Source of the DNA: Neckera pumila
Taxonomy: Eukaryota > Streptophyta > Bryopsida > Hypnales > Neckeraceae
Length of the DNA: 64,000 nt
Direction: 5' to 3'
Assembly (NCBI GenBank): GCA_963969595.1
Contig: OZ018408.1
Location: forward strand, 36,022,108-36,086,107
Each line of letters opens with the position of its first letter. Positions within the stretch are counted from its first letter, which is position 1. Of the stretch, positions 38,432-50,197 are shown in pieces. The notes beneath the pieces are model-generated. The model ran no database searches and had not been told where the DNA came from. It worked only from the letters and a program-made list of their open reading frames with translations. Both the position numbers and the translations under genes were made by a program.

Positions 38432-38645
38432 CACTTAAAAAAACCCACGTTTTTTTTTGACAAGTCCAGATTTTTTGTGACGGATTTTGTTAGACATCTA
38501 AATTGACATCTAGTTGTTTTTATGTCTACAACAACATCCAATGTAACATCATGAAAACATAAAAACAGCTAGATGTCAATATAGATGTCTAACAAAATCC
38601 GTCATAAAAAATTCAGGCTTGACGTGTCGCGGATTTCTTATAGTG
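38432..38645. mobile_element. CACTA-type fold-back MITE, 214 bp
   Basis: The left end CACTTAAAAAAA and the inverted right end CACTATAAGAAA lead into long, nearly perfect inverted arms (about 60 bp, including GACGGATTTTGTTAGACATC on both sides) around a short centre. It interrupts gag between LEES and AAIEELD. The 3-bp flanks (ATC and GCT) do not match, so the target duplication has decayed or a border is off. Confidence 0.7.
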
Positions 38646-39722
38646 GCTGCTATAGAAGAACTAGACAGTCCTTTATTTTCTCTTATTGGTCCAGTAGGAA
38701 CCATAGGTGTACTTCATCCCAATTGTTTGGGAGTAGATAGTGAATCAATTGGCAGTGGAGAAAACTTTGAGCTTCCTCATTCAGCTCATGCTTTCAATTG
38801 TTCATCTCATCCAACAACTCCTAGGATAAATATTGAAGTTGAATGGTTTGATAGCGATTGTTCAGAATTATAAGAAGAAAAACTAATGGTTGCTGTTAAT
38901 GTATTACTTGTTGCTATGCAAGCTAGAAAAGATGCCGATTGGTCTTATTTGTTAGTCCAATTTCCTCACTTTTAAGGACAAATTGGTAGTGTTTCTAATA
39001 AACATATTTATGAATTTTTAATGATTTTTAATGCTAATAATGCAAGAACCATTGACTTAATATATTTTTGGTCACATTACAAGATCATGCTAAACAATGG
39101 TTCCAACAACAACCACCTCACCATTTTGCCGATTGAACCGCAATGAAGGATGCGTTTTTAGACCATTTTTTACTAATAGCTTATGAGGATAGATTGAGTG
39201 AACAATTGCAAGGTATTACAATGATTTTAGGAGAATCTATTGATTCTTACTATGGCCGCTTGGAAGATTTAGTTAAGACTTCCTGCCAGCCATGGACATA
39301 ATGATCAAATGCAAATGAGATTTTTTACTAGAGTATTGGTACCACATAGATTAAAAACACATGTAAAGGAAATAACGCCGGGAAGTTTAAATGGTGCATG
39401 TCGAAGGGCTAAATTATGGGAGGAGATAAATTTTAAAGATAGTTATGGAGTAGCCATCTAATCTCAACCTCAAATGAGACCTACTAGAAATGAGAGATTG
39501 GCATGGGTAATACCTCATCAAAATTCATATCTACCTCTTCCATTTGTACCTCCAAATTCCGTAGTACAAGTATCAGTACCATCAACATTACCAATAAATA
39601 CAGGATCTATACAACCCATATCGGTTGGTCCAATAGTCGTTAATGAATTACCATTAGAGCAATTTAAGCTTGAGGTACAATTGATGGATTTAACTCATGA
39701 ATTTAAGGACTTGGCCGTCCAT

Positions 39723-40654
39723 TTAACTCTTAAAGTCCCAAGGCCATTTTTCTGTCAAAAACCACTCAAAACTGTCATTTTGCCTGCATTCATCCAAGAA
39801 TACAAAAAAAAAACATTTTTTTAGAATCTAACCATAGGATCTTGTACTTCACTTGTCAAAGATCATGTGGTAAAAATTTCATCAAGTTTGACCGTATAGA
39901 TTGGAAGATATTAGCATTCAAAGTTGAAAAAGAAAGTTTTTTTGAACATTGACCTGCAATTTCAGATGACTTTGACCGCCATTTATAGAAATTTTTTGCA
40001 CTACAGACTTTGAATTTAAAATTTTTTATGTTGAAGATGTAAGTTGAAAGTCTACCAAAAAAAATTCAAAAAATGCACACTTGATTTTCATTCTTTAAAA
40101 AATTATTAAGTAGAAGTAGGTCCAAGATTGAACAAAAAACTAAATCCTTAATAGCTCTTAGCTGGGATTGAAATATAATTATTCCAATGGTGAGATTGTT
40201 ATAGCAAGCAAACACACCATTTTCAAAAAATGAATGGTAAAAAACTATGAAAATTGCATTCATAAATGAATCCTACAAGTTATTTTTCAAAAAGATGCTT
40301 AGATTGCCCGAAAAACAAGATTGTCCATAACTTACTCATTATTAGTCCAAATAAAATGAATCAAAGCTTCACATGTAGAAAAAAGTATAAAGTTTTAAAG
40401 GAAAAAAAAATTAAAATTTATTTTGACTTTTTGCAAAAAAATTTGTGCTGCCCACCGAGTTCAGTTTGAGGCTTTTTATGGTTTAACTTTTGCTCCCGGG
40501 CACCAATTGAAATAAAAATTATATTCACACGAAGCTAATCAGGTTTTCTATCTTATAGAAAAGTTTCAAAAAATTTCACTAAAAATTGAGCTCGTAGGTA
40601 CTTGCCCGAAATCTGATTTGTCCCCCAAGGGGACAATGGGACTTTAGGGGTTAA
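39723..40654. mobile_element. TTAA-type element, 0.93 kb, in gag
   Basis: The left end is TTAACTCTTAAAGTCCC and the inverted right end TTAACCCCTAAAGTCCC, with TTAA at 39723-39726 and 40651-40654. Removing it with one TTAA gives an open gag frame reading DLAVHLNNAKEKKGQPP across the join. The interior is AT-rich and non-coding, in opposite orientation to the copy in the hAT element. Confidence 0.92.
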
Positions 40655-40737
40655 ATAATGCTAAGGAAAAGAAGGGACAACCTCCCGACGATAGGGCTAA
40701 TATTTGGTGTACCAATTGTAGAGGCCAAGGTCATATG

Positions 40738-42073
40738 TTAACCCCTAAAGTCCCATTGTCCCTACGAGGACAAAATTGATTTTGGGTAGACTCGTTTAGT
40801 CTCAATTTGTACTGAATCTTTTTGAAACTCTTACCACATATGCATTTTTTCAAAAGCTTCAAGCACATAAAGTTTTTATGTGAATCGGACCTTTATTGCA
40901 AAAGTTATGTTCCTTTTTAGTGAAAATGGGGGAGAGGGAGCAACTTGGGCAGGGTTTATTCCATTGACTTCCCAAACTTTAAGTTCCGGGCCACGTTGTT
41001 GGAGAAGATAGGGGCAATGGATTGGAGAGGGGCTCACAAACTGGATCGGCGGTGTTAATTCACAGGGTTTGCAAGTTGACGGGGGGGTGAGGTAGGGAAC
41101 AAGGGGAAGGGCAGGGGGAACAAGGGGAAGGATGGGGGGAACAAGGGGAACAGTTGGGGTGAACAAGGAGACGGTGGGGGATCAAAATCGGAGATTATTA
41201 AAGATCAAAATGTAACCGCAGATAGTCACTGTTCTTTTTTAATGATAATAAATAAATAAATAATAATAGGGTAAATAAATAAAAATGAAAATGAAATTGT
41301 AACCGCAAAGTAATGTGCGACTTTGGTAGTGGCAGCCTTGCAAGGGCAATGGATAGCTTGGAGAATGCAATGGGACCTGGGGAACGGCAAGGGAATTTAG
41401 AGAACAAAAGAACCAATTGAAGATGACAAGGGAACATCCCAAGAGCAGTGGAAACCCATGATTCAAGAGTTGCCCCATGTCTTGGAGCTCACTTTGCATT
41501 AGAAATTGACATAGAAATTAGAGATTTTCAAATTTTTCAATAATTTTTTTTTTGGCTTGTCAAGTATGATTACCTACTCCAATCCGCCATTTTGATTAGT
41601 GGATTTTTGAACTAGGTGGTGGGAAAATGTATGCAAACTTTGCATAGTGTATTGTCACATCTTGGGACATAGGTGCATTGCAGGATTTTCTTGAATGTGC
41701 ACTATATCTTAGATTGACTTAAAAATTGGTAAAAATATGCCTAACACAATATTGAGTATGGAAAAAAATTAAAATTGAAGTCCATAATATAAAAATTTCC
41801 ACAAGAGGCAGTCAAAGCCATCTGAAATTTTCGGGCAAGGCCCCAAAAAATAAAACATGTAACTTTGAATGCAATTATCTTTCAATCCATATGGTCAAAT
41901 TTCACGAAAGTTTTACTACATCATCTCATAGAAGTTCAGTTCAAGATCCTACAATTAGATTTTGAAAAAATTAATCTTGTATAATTTTTTTTATCAATGC
42001 ATTAGAAATGGCAATTTTTAGTGCTTTTTGAGGTAGAAAATCCTAAGAAATGCCTTGGGACTTTAGGGGTTAA
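40738..42073. mobile_element. TTAA-type element, 1.34 kb, inside the gag zinc knuckle
   Basis: Ends are TTAACCCCTAAAGTCCC on both sides in inverted orientation, with TTAA at 40738-40741 and 42070-42073. It splits a zinc knuckle after CTNCRGQGHM. One TTAA plus the downstream bases continue as LKDC and complete the C-X2-C-X4-H-X4-C spacing. It is longer than its relatives because of an extra internal segment (about 41050-41500) that includes a G-rich minisatellite. Confidence 0.93.
41093..41177 (+). repeat. G-rich minisatellite, 21-bp unit, about four copies
   Basis: The unit is roughly GGGGAACAAGGGGAAGGATGG. Many G runs of 4-7 bases make G-quadruplex formation plausible. It lies inside a TTAA element. 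The minus-strand ORF with repeated PLVPP is only the translation of the repeat. Confidence 0.75.
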
Positions 42074-42187
42074 AGGATTGCCCATCCCAACTAGCTTACT
42101 TCTTAAGTGTAGGTTTTGTAGTGGAAAGCATAATACAGAATCATAAATTGCAACAAAGTTTGATAGATGATGCTAATCAACATAATA

Positions 42188-44766
42188 CACTACAAGGGTT
42201 TCTGTATCCTTTTTGACAAAGAATTAACACAAACTTGTCAACTGCTTTGTCAGTGGGAACTTGTACATTTGGACACTTCTTTGACAAAACTTTGTCAATG
42301 TTTCGTCACTTTTGACAAGATTTGCGTCATCTGCTATTTTCTGAAACCCGTTTTCTTGCTGTCTTCTTTTTGAGAAATGGCTTTAATTAAGTGCCCCAGG
42401 TTCTCATCACTTATTGTTGTGCGTCTTCGGTGGTCCACCTCAATGGTGAGATGCTGGAAACATGGGAGTTGATATTTAATTTGTAGATTCTACATGCGGT
42501 ACAAATGGAGCCCCTTTTCTTGTACACTCCATCAAGGCTTCCAAAAACACTTAAATAATTTATCATGTGTCTCATTTGCATATAAGAATAGAAAAGCATT
42601 TTCACCGTCCAAATTTCACATGTTGTTACTGGCCAGTATACCATAACACATAAGATTAAGGCATTCCATGTATGAGGCACTTCACTCCCTCCATTTTTTT
42701 CAAAACCCCTACATCCTAGACAACAAACTTTGCAAATTACTCTGCAGCAATCCACAACTAGACAAGGGTCACTTCCGTCTTGAGTCCATAATGTAAGCTT
42801 CATAGCTTCGGATTCCATAAGAACCTTCTCTTATGTCTTTAGAAGTGAATGCAATAACTTCTAACTTGCACATTTGAATGGTTTGCTATACTTCTTGTTA
42901 AATTGTGCTGAACCTTGGCCTAAGCAAAGGCGGGAAATGCAAGTCAATCAATTGAAATTCTCACAAACTAGAGTTTCTGCAACCACATGTATCTCTACAA
43001 TCATCCTGCTACTCAATTCTTTCCACCTAATAGCAAACACCTAATATGACCAGAGCTCCCAAGCGTTTGATTCAAAAGGATATCAATCCCATTCAGTATT
43101 TTAAGCCATAAAGAAATACAAAGATGCAACATCAAACTTCAGCACAAATCAATCACAATACCTGTTGACGAATTGAACTTGGAGATCATTTTCAGCTGAG
43201 TTGTTGCCTATAAGCAGCTTCACGGGTTCCACCATAATTGTTACAATTTCAAATTTCCGTGTGCTTGCCATCTGACAATCATATTCACTTAGAAGGCTTA
43301 TTGCAAAGAAGTTGTCACTCAGTTCACTAAAGCTCACCTTCTCTATATTCTGCATACACAAATGTCCCCAATCAACTTAATCCTTGAACGGCCCTCGGGC
43401 TCTTCTGATATAGAGCCGTATGCAGCGAATACGGTTGGCGCAAATTTTCAATAAGTGCTTCTGTGGCGTCAATTCCAATTTGCAGCCGTTCTGATTGCAC
43501 CTAGATATGCTTTAGGTCATAGTATCACAAAAATTTCGATGAAGATCGATCTTGCAGCAATGCATAGAATTTCAACAAGATTCCTCGATGGCAATTGCCC
43601 CATGTTTGCAACGGTGCATTTTTGTTTTTTTGGAAATTCTAGCGTCCACCTTCGAGGATTCGCTCCGGTGATTGGCCTTACAATGACATAAGGAATGCTG
43701 AGAAAAATAGTTGACGCTAGATTTTGCAGTACACACCAAATGGGAGTGAATCCTCTCCATATGCAGACAGCGCTGGGTCCCTCGGACATGCGGTGGGCCA
43801 ATTTTGCATACGGGCCTCCTTAGCATCCTTATTTGGCGTAGTCTGGCACGCAAAGCCTCATGGGCGTGACATGTTGGCGACACATTCTTTGATGACATCG
43901 CAGGAGGGTAACAGACACCCGTAATTGCTTGCAGCCTGCTAAGAGCACCACAATTGGTCATTTCGCAAATGCACAACAGTAGAAAAATTCCAATCACACA
44001 AATGAGGGTGTTGTTTGTAATTCATAGTTCTCATTCATAATATCACGCCACAAGTGGCTATGAAGTCACCATAGTGTCCAATGGAGCCTACATCTACATC
44101 ACAGGGATGACCTCTATCTGCTCAATTCACCACTACACTCCACTTTGCGGCACAATTCTCCCAGCTAAGTCTTAATGACAAGGAAAACCTCTACATCTAG
44201 CAACCGACTGATTCTAAACAGCCTTGTGCAGGATTATGAGACATCCAAATTACACTGCACACAAAAAAAAGCAAACTAGTCTAGAGGACCAATGTGGAGA
44301 ACAAAGAGTCTAGCAACCTCCCGCCCCTTCCACCTAATAGCCCGCATCGTCCCAATGACAAGACAACTGATGGTGCACAAAACTTGACTCGAAAATGTGA
44401 CCTACGTCCCTCCTCCTTGCAAGAGAATTTAACTCCCGCCAGAATGGAGCCCTCCCGCCTCCTCCCAATGGCAACTGCCACGATCGCACAGACAGACCCA
44501 CAATAACATTGGGTTCAGGTAATGTACATAGTGGTTGTGGTTTCGTATCCCCAAATGCGTATTCTTTTCCAATGGCAAGCCTAGAAATTGTATTTTGCTA
44601 ATCAGAGAGTAGCAATCAAAGCGCAAATTTCAAACTGCAACTTTGTTGTCCATGACAACCCCTAATATGCCCTCCACATTGTCCAAATATGCGAAAAAAT
44701 GGGCCCTACAGCTACAGAGGCCTCCAGGATGTTCAAGGGTTAAACAATGGAGTTTTTTAGGTAGTG
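42188..44766. mobile_element. Probable CACTA-type element, about 1.2 kb plus a nested insertion
   Basis: The left end CACTACAAGGG is followed within 150 bp by many copies of TTGACAAAG/CTTTGTCA in both orientations, typical of CACTA subterminal repeats. The right end reads GGTAGTG at 44760-44766, and gag resumes directly after it. Flanks (ATA and CAA) do not form a 3-bp duplication. Inside are two unrecognised minus-strand ORFs (42818-42411, Cys-rich; 43361-43149), possibly captured sequence. A TTAA element occupies 43377-44743. Confidence 0.5.
43377..44743. mobile_element. TTAA-type element, about 1.36 kb, with GC-richer interior
   Basis: The left end TTAATCCTTGAAC and the inverted right end TTAACCCTTGAAC resemble the family ends and sit on TTAA (43377-43380, 44740-44743). 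The interior is more GC-rich than in other copies and has unrelated content with short ORFs (43455-43691, 44294-44506). I recognise no protein. It may be a variant subfamily or carry captured gene fragments. Confidence 0.6.
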
Positions 44767-45319
44767 CAATATAGATAAGGGCAAGTGTATTTAATGGAAA
44801 ATAACAACAATCAAAACTATTATAATTATAATTCCAAAAGATTTTCACAACAATTTAATTATAAAGGAAATAATTTTAATCCCAATTATGGGCCACCTAG
44901 AAGTTTTAATCCTAATTTTAGTCCAAGAAATTTCAATAGTAGAGAATATAATGGAAATCCCAATAGGTATATACCACAAAATCCCACAAATCAAAATAGG
45001 GGATGGAACCAAATGCCATATGGGAATCCTAACCAAGGAAATCCCAACTATAGAGGAAATAACCCAAATTGACAGGATAATTCAAATGTGACTTGTTATT
45101 GATGTAAACAATTGGGACATTATGTTAGAAATTGTCTTAATGAAAGAGCAAGTGTTTCCTATGTATCATTGTGTGGCAATTGTGGTCAAGCAGGCCATAT
45201 GGCGGAAGAATGTAATGGATCAAAACAGGATAATCCTAGAAATAATGATGATTTAGTGCAAAATACCAACACTAACTAGTACTAAGTTAGTATTTCTTTG
45301 TGATCATTAGATGGAATTC

Positions 45320-46800
45320 GGGGGCTTTGGAAGGTTGCGAGTTCCCCTACGTTCCCCTGCGTTCTCAGACTGCGGGAATGAAACTGCAGCAGTTGGCTAA
45401 CATGGCACAGTGTGAGCTCTCAATTTGTCACTTGGGACTCACTATTTGTGTTTTTTGTTTTTTGCAAGTTTGACTGTACTTTTAGTTACAAAAAAGTCCA
45501 AAAAAGAGTGAAAGACCAAAATAGGTATATCAAATGCCAATAGAGCATTTGGTCCCTTATCAATAAGTTGCCCTCAACTAAACCCAATTCCCGTTTGTAA
45601 ATAGATATAAAACCAGGATTTCACGTGATTAGAAAGGTTTTTAGTAAATAGGACTAGAGTCACCAAACCTACGGTGTATGTGGCATCTTAGGGCTAGAAT
45701 TCTTCTAAGAGAACACTGTTGAGGTCATATGTCCATTCACAAAGATAGGTTTTACTTTCCCCATTTTATCAAAGAAATAGCAGAAATCCCAAATGTTAGG
45801 CCTACAGGAGTTACAAATTCAAGACGGATACTTGGGAGGAATCTAGGAATGTAGTGTATTGTCCTTGGGTGGAAATCGCATTTGGAGATCAACGGCAAAA
45901 TCGATTTGTCAAGATTCCCCCCTACGCAGAAAGATTCCCTAATTATCGATTTAAAAAGGAGAAGACAAGATTTGATTCTCCTATGACCTTTGTGCAAAGT
46001 AAAAATATGAACTTGCACATCTTTTGTGGAATTCCATGAGAGATCCCATAAAAAGATTCAAAATTTTTTGACTTAAATAAAATGCCCTTCCGAACGGTCA
46101 ACCGCCAAAATCTTTGACGGAAAATTCTTGTAAAATTACCTAGGTTGTGGTAAAATCTCAATAAAAATTAGATTAGCTTTTTTAATGCTAATAAGATGCT
46201 TAAACAAGTTTCAAGACATTCTGATAGCTAGAGGTGCCCCAACCAGCAAGATTCCCCGACAATTGCCAAATTTGAAGAAACTGGTGGAGTTGGCTGGCGT
46301 CTGTAGGCGCTTTATTCCCACCCTTGGAATAAAGTGTACACAATCGGGCTCTAATTTTTGTTGTGGATAAGTTTTTATCGGGTGTTAACACGTATAATCC
46401 AATTACGCCTTCCAAGCAATGGATCTTTGATGTTGTTCCTATTCTTAGCTTTGTCCACTTCTAATTGCTAAAAAATTCCAAAAGATGTTAGTATTGTTCG
46501 GCTGGTTTTTACTATGACTGATCAACAATCAAACTATGATTTGGTATTGGTCTACAAGCAATTAAACGGAATGGTATAATGTGTAGGGTTTGTTTTACCC
46601 TTTCCAAAATGGTGAAGAAAACCGAAATTGACCTAAATCCCTAACGGATAATGGTGGATGAAGTTAGGACTAAGTAATCTCTTAAAACTTTATCACTTCT
46701 TCTATTTTTTCCTTTTGGGATAACTTTTGATAAGTTCTTACTATTACTAATGGAAGATAAATTCAACTTACTTCTAGAATTCAATAGTTTTACCTTAGAG
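45320..46800. other. Left interior of the 8.5-kb element, no supportable gene
   Basis: Small ORFs near 45752-46040 and 46185-46415 on both strands show no family motif. Confidence 0.4.
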
Positions 46801-46819
46801 ATGTTATTTCTATACTTGT

Positions 46820-47062
46820 TTTGATAAAATAGAATTACTTTTGACTTCTTGGATAATTGTTAATTACTGGTGAATTTTGACTGTGTTGGTTCATCAAAAT
46901 TCTTACGTAATTCTTTCTAAGATTAAAAAATTTTACTATCAAGATTTGATTTTTACCTTAAAGATAAAATAAAAGTACTTTTGACTTCTTTGGTAAAAGT
47001 TGTTTTACGGATGAATTTTGACCGTTATCCGGTTCATCAAAATTCTCCTGTAATTTCTTTTT
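46820..47062 (+). repeat. Imperfect direct repeat, about 100 bp, period 140 bp
   Basis: Two copies (46820-46917 and 46960-47062) share CTTTTGACTTCTT, GATGAATTTTGAC and GGTTCATCAAAATTCT in the same order. Confidence 0.7.
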
Positions 47063-47467
47063 TACTTTGGAAATTCAACCTACTTTTATCTTTTTGTTTT
47101 TTACTTTTACTTTAGATTCTAAAGTTCCTTAAGCTTCTATTAGGTAATTTTCTATTGTAATTTTTAAAACTCTTTGGTGGATTGTTTGTAGATGATTTTT
47201 TCTAAATTGTTCTTAAGTTCTATTCTAACTTAATTTCTTGTAACTCTTGGAGTTTTTATCCTATTTCTAATTGCAAATACTTTCTAGAAGCTATTCAAAT
47301 TTTCTATCTAATTCTAAGTTCCGGTTCTTATTTCTTGTGGTTCCTTATGTTCTCAATTGCATTCCACCTTCCTAATTCTACAACATTAATCCTACTTAGC
47401 AATCCTAATTTAATTCACTAATTTTTGAGTTAAATAATAAAATAAAAAAAGGTTTTTAGGAACTCAC

Positions 47468-47545
47468 CTCGAAAATTGTAGATTCGATGATTCCATCCTT
47501 GTTCACCGTCATTGTGATCTCGTTGTAGTCGAATGTAGCGTCCAT
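47468..47545 (-). CDS. Orphan first exon (26 codons) with splice donor
   Basis: The minus-strand ATG at 47545 opens 26 codons (MDATFDYNEITMTVNKDG, then IIESTIFE) ending exactly at a strong donor GAG/GTGAGT. No downstream exon is visible in the 2.1 kb to the element end. A TATATAAGG on the same strand lies at 49447-49439. It looks like the start of a real gene or a captured exon. I do not recognise the protein. Confidence 0.4.
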
Positions 47546-48109
47546 GCCGTTTTTTTCTTTTCTTCAAGATGGAAAAAAACAATTTCTTTCGTATTTTCTT
47601 TCTTTCTTCTTTTGGGGATATTTTGAAAATAAATCTAATCTTATCAAATCTAATCTTATCAAATCTAATCTAATAGGATTTTAGATAATGGTTCAAAAGT
47701 CAACCAAACTTAGAAATAAACTTGTCAAGATTTTCCTACTAATACTAATTTGAGAACTTCTTCCAAAGTCAAACTACTCTCTAATTGGATTTCTACGTAT
47801 TTCCCAATCAAAATAAAGAGGGTTGCAAAAGTCAAGAATGCCTAGTTAGTGTTCTAAATTGACTTTTTTGTTCTCCAAATTCTTTACTTCTAATGTGTCT
47901 ACTTGCTTCCAAACTTGTTTTAGTTGTATATGCTCTGGCTTTTGTTTATGCAAACACTCAGAATTTTAAAAACAAGTTTCTCTGTGTGTAGCTGAGTTGT
48001 CCAGAGGTTAGAGGGAGCAATACTTGAAATTGCAAGGAGTGCAACAGGTGGTGAGTTTTGAAAAGGTCACTAGGTTGACTTAATCTCCCCACTCCCTTTT
48101 GCAATCCGG

Positions 48110-48207
48110 GCTTGTGAACTCTGCTTATCAACTCTGGCTTGTGAACTGAGCTTGTGAACTCTGCTTGTCATTTCTGGCTTGTGAACTGAGCTTGTGAACT
48201 CTGGCTT
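48110..48207 (+). repeat. Short tandem repeats based on GGCTTGTGAACTCTG
   Basis: About six variable copies of CTTGTGAACT(C/G)(T/A)G, arranged in higher-order units of about 50 bp. Confidence 0.75.
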
Positions 48208-48699
48208 ATTGATTTCAGTTTGAAATTTGAACACCACCCTTTTCTCAACTGCCTTGGGATGTCCAAGCTCACTTCTGGTGTTCAAGAAAAACCTGAAATT
48301 TGATTAGTGTAAGGCCAGCCTTGGTCCAATGATTTGCTTTCCCAAAATTCTGTTTTTTTTAGCAATAAAAAACCAAAGTCGGGGCCTTACAGGCATCCTC
48401 CCAATTTGAGTTTGATTAAATCAACTCTGATGTATGTGATATGCTGGCTCAATCAAGCTACCCGGCCATTGGCCCTTCCGACCTAACTGCAGGCCGTGCT
48501 AGCTAGCCATTTGGACGGGGTGGTGGCCTGGCGGTGGTCCTAGATTTTTGATTCTTTGGTTCTGGAATTAATTCTGGCTCTTTGGCCGTTGCTTAGCCAA
48601 CTTTTTTAGAATTCAAGTCCCAAAATTTGGGATTTAATCCCAATACTTGGAACTCCTTTAGGGACCCCCTAAACAAAATAAAAATGACGGAAATTCTAA

Positions 48700-48980
48700 C
48701 CAGGGGCAAAGCTTTGCCGTCCGGGGGATTAGCCCCAAAATTCTAACACTTAAAATTCGTTCTAAGTTCAAAGCTTCGCCGTTCAGGGGTTTAAGGCCCA
48801 AAATTCTAACACTTTGAAAGATACTTAGTAGAAAAGACTTGAGATTTTGGCGATAGCTTTGCCGTATTAGAGGGGTTAACTTCAAATTCGGAGCAATTTC
48901 AAACAAAAGAATTATAATAGTCCAAAAGAAAAACTAAACCCAGGGCGATAGCTTTGCCGTATTAGAGGGATTAACCTTGA
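48700..48980 (+). repeat. Four dispersed copies of an AGCTTTGCCGT block
   Basis: Copies start near 48705, 48768, 48849 and 48944, each followed by GGGG-TTA(A)-rich sequence. The last two share GGCGATAGCTTTGCCGTATT exactly. Spacing is 60-95 bp. They may be element-internal binding repeats or decayed duplications. Confidence 0.6.
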
Positions 48981-49438
48981 ATTAACCTAGCAAATTCAAA
49001 CGAAGGAATTTTTAGTACTTAATTGCAAGAGCTTGGTTCCAACCCAAACTTCTCTAAAACAATGACGACACTTCTAAGGACCTCGTTTTCAAACATCAAG
49101 GCTCTAGGGGATGTTCTATGACATGAAGTCAAGATATCCCGCTCAAGGAGCTCGGTTTGAAGGGGTTAGAAACTACAATCTTCTAAAAACATCAACAAAA
49201 TACACAACAAATGAATCTTTCCAATCAAAGCAAGTTAAGCAAGCAAGCGGTTCAAGGGACCCCAACGTCCTTGAAAGGTGCTCAAAAACAAAAGAATTGT
49301 TGATAATAAGCAAGCATAATATCAAATTGTAAAGAAAACAAGAAGTTTTGGCAAAAGAACCAAATTTCAATAACATGGCCGCGTGCTGGCCGGAGTTTAA
49401 AAAAATGAAAAGGTGTACAAAGAGAGGGGAGGAGAGGG

Positions 49439-49447
49439 CCTTATATA
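49439..49447 (-). promoter_or_regulatory. Candidate TATA box, minus strand
   Basis: TATATAAGG on minus, followed by CCCTCTCCTCCCCTCTC, a pyrimidine-rich leader typical of plant promoters. It points toward the orphan exon at 47545, 1.9 kb away. The link is speculative. Confidence 0.35.
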
Positions 49448-50177
49448 CTTGCTCAAGGCCCTCAACTTCCCTTCAATTACCTACTTCTATTCCTAGATAA
49501 ATCTAAATTAACTTAATTAAAATTCTACACTACTACTATGATTGCTCTAATTTTTGGAAAAATGCTTCAAACTCTAAGCCAATTGTGCCATTGTCTTCAG
49601 AAGACCCAAATTAGTCCAATGATCCCCCACCCCCTATTTCCAGGCCGTTTTGTACGTCAAATCCAACGTTTAGCGTAGTGATAAAAAGGGTAAAAAATCC
49701 AATTGTTGGAGATGATTTTACTTTCAAGTTTTGACTGGCCAAGGTTGTTGATAAGGTCCAAGATAGTAAGAAAAGAGTCCAAGTTGACTCCAATTAGACA
49801 TCGTGAGCTCTTGGTGCGCCAGTCAACTCAATGAATGATTTTAAATCCGTTAAAAATCCGTTAACACCGCGATTCTGGTACTTGTTGGGCTCAAAATGTA
49901 ATGGAATTTGGTTGAGCGCTTTATTAGCATCTTGGCCACTTTGGGATTTTCTAGGAATTTCCCAATGCGTAAAAAGACGATTGACTTCTCAGGGAGTTAT
50001 TTCCACAATTTGAAAAATTACGAAACTTCTTGGGCAACCTCTAGGAAGTTCCCAGGTGCCATGTGCAAGCTTATATCTTACTTTGCATTGATCAGAGGAG
50101 TGTCTAATTCAATACCTTCCGGTTTAATTCCCACTTAAGAGGGAATCATTCTGGATATAGGGTTAATTCCCTCATGG

Positions 50178-50197
50178 GGGGGGGGGAGGGGGGGAAT
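50178..50197 (+). repeat. Long G run interrupted by one A
   Basis: About ten G, one A, then eight G. A possible G-quadruplex site and a likely length-error hotspot in sequencing. Confidence 0.8.

Larger units (their letters stand above)
38208..45270 (+). pseudogene. gag: Gypsy gag polyprotein, split by four large insertions
   Basis: Gag fragments at 38208-38402, 38646-39722, 40655-40737, 42074-42187 and 44767-45270 belong to one protein. The N-terminal part is basic and Arg-rich (REERAYRRSRYQW). The capsid-like part (about 38880-39480) has several stops. The zinc knuckle 40708-42087 (CTNCRGQGHM, then LKDC after an insertion) fits C-X2-C-X4-H-X4-C. A second, degenerate one follows near 42106 (CRFCSGKHNTES). 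An Asn/Gln-rich spacer (44800-45070) leads to two further knuckles: 45094-45135 (one stop inside) and 45172-45213 (CGNCGQAGHMAEEC). Insertions: a CACTA MITE, two TTAA elements and a CACTA-like element. Gag would coat the element RNA and is no longer functional. Confidence 0.85.

Noticed and set aside
44785..45072. Asn-rich ORF as a separate gene
   Set aside because: It is the spacer of gag between the two zinc-knuckle pairs.
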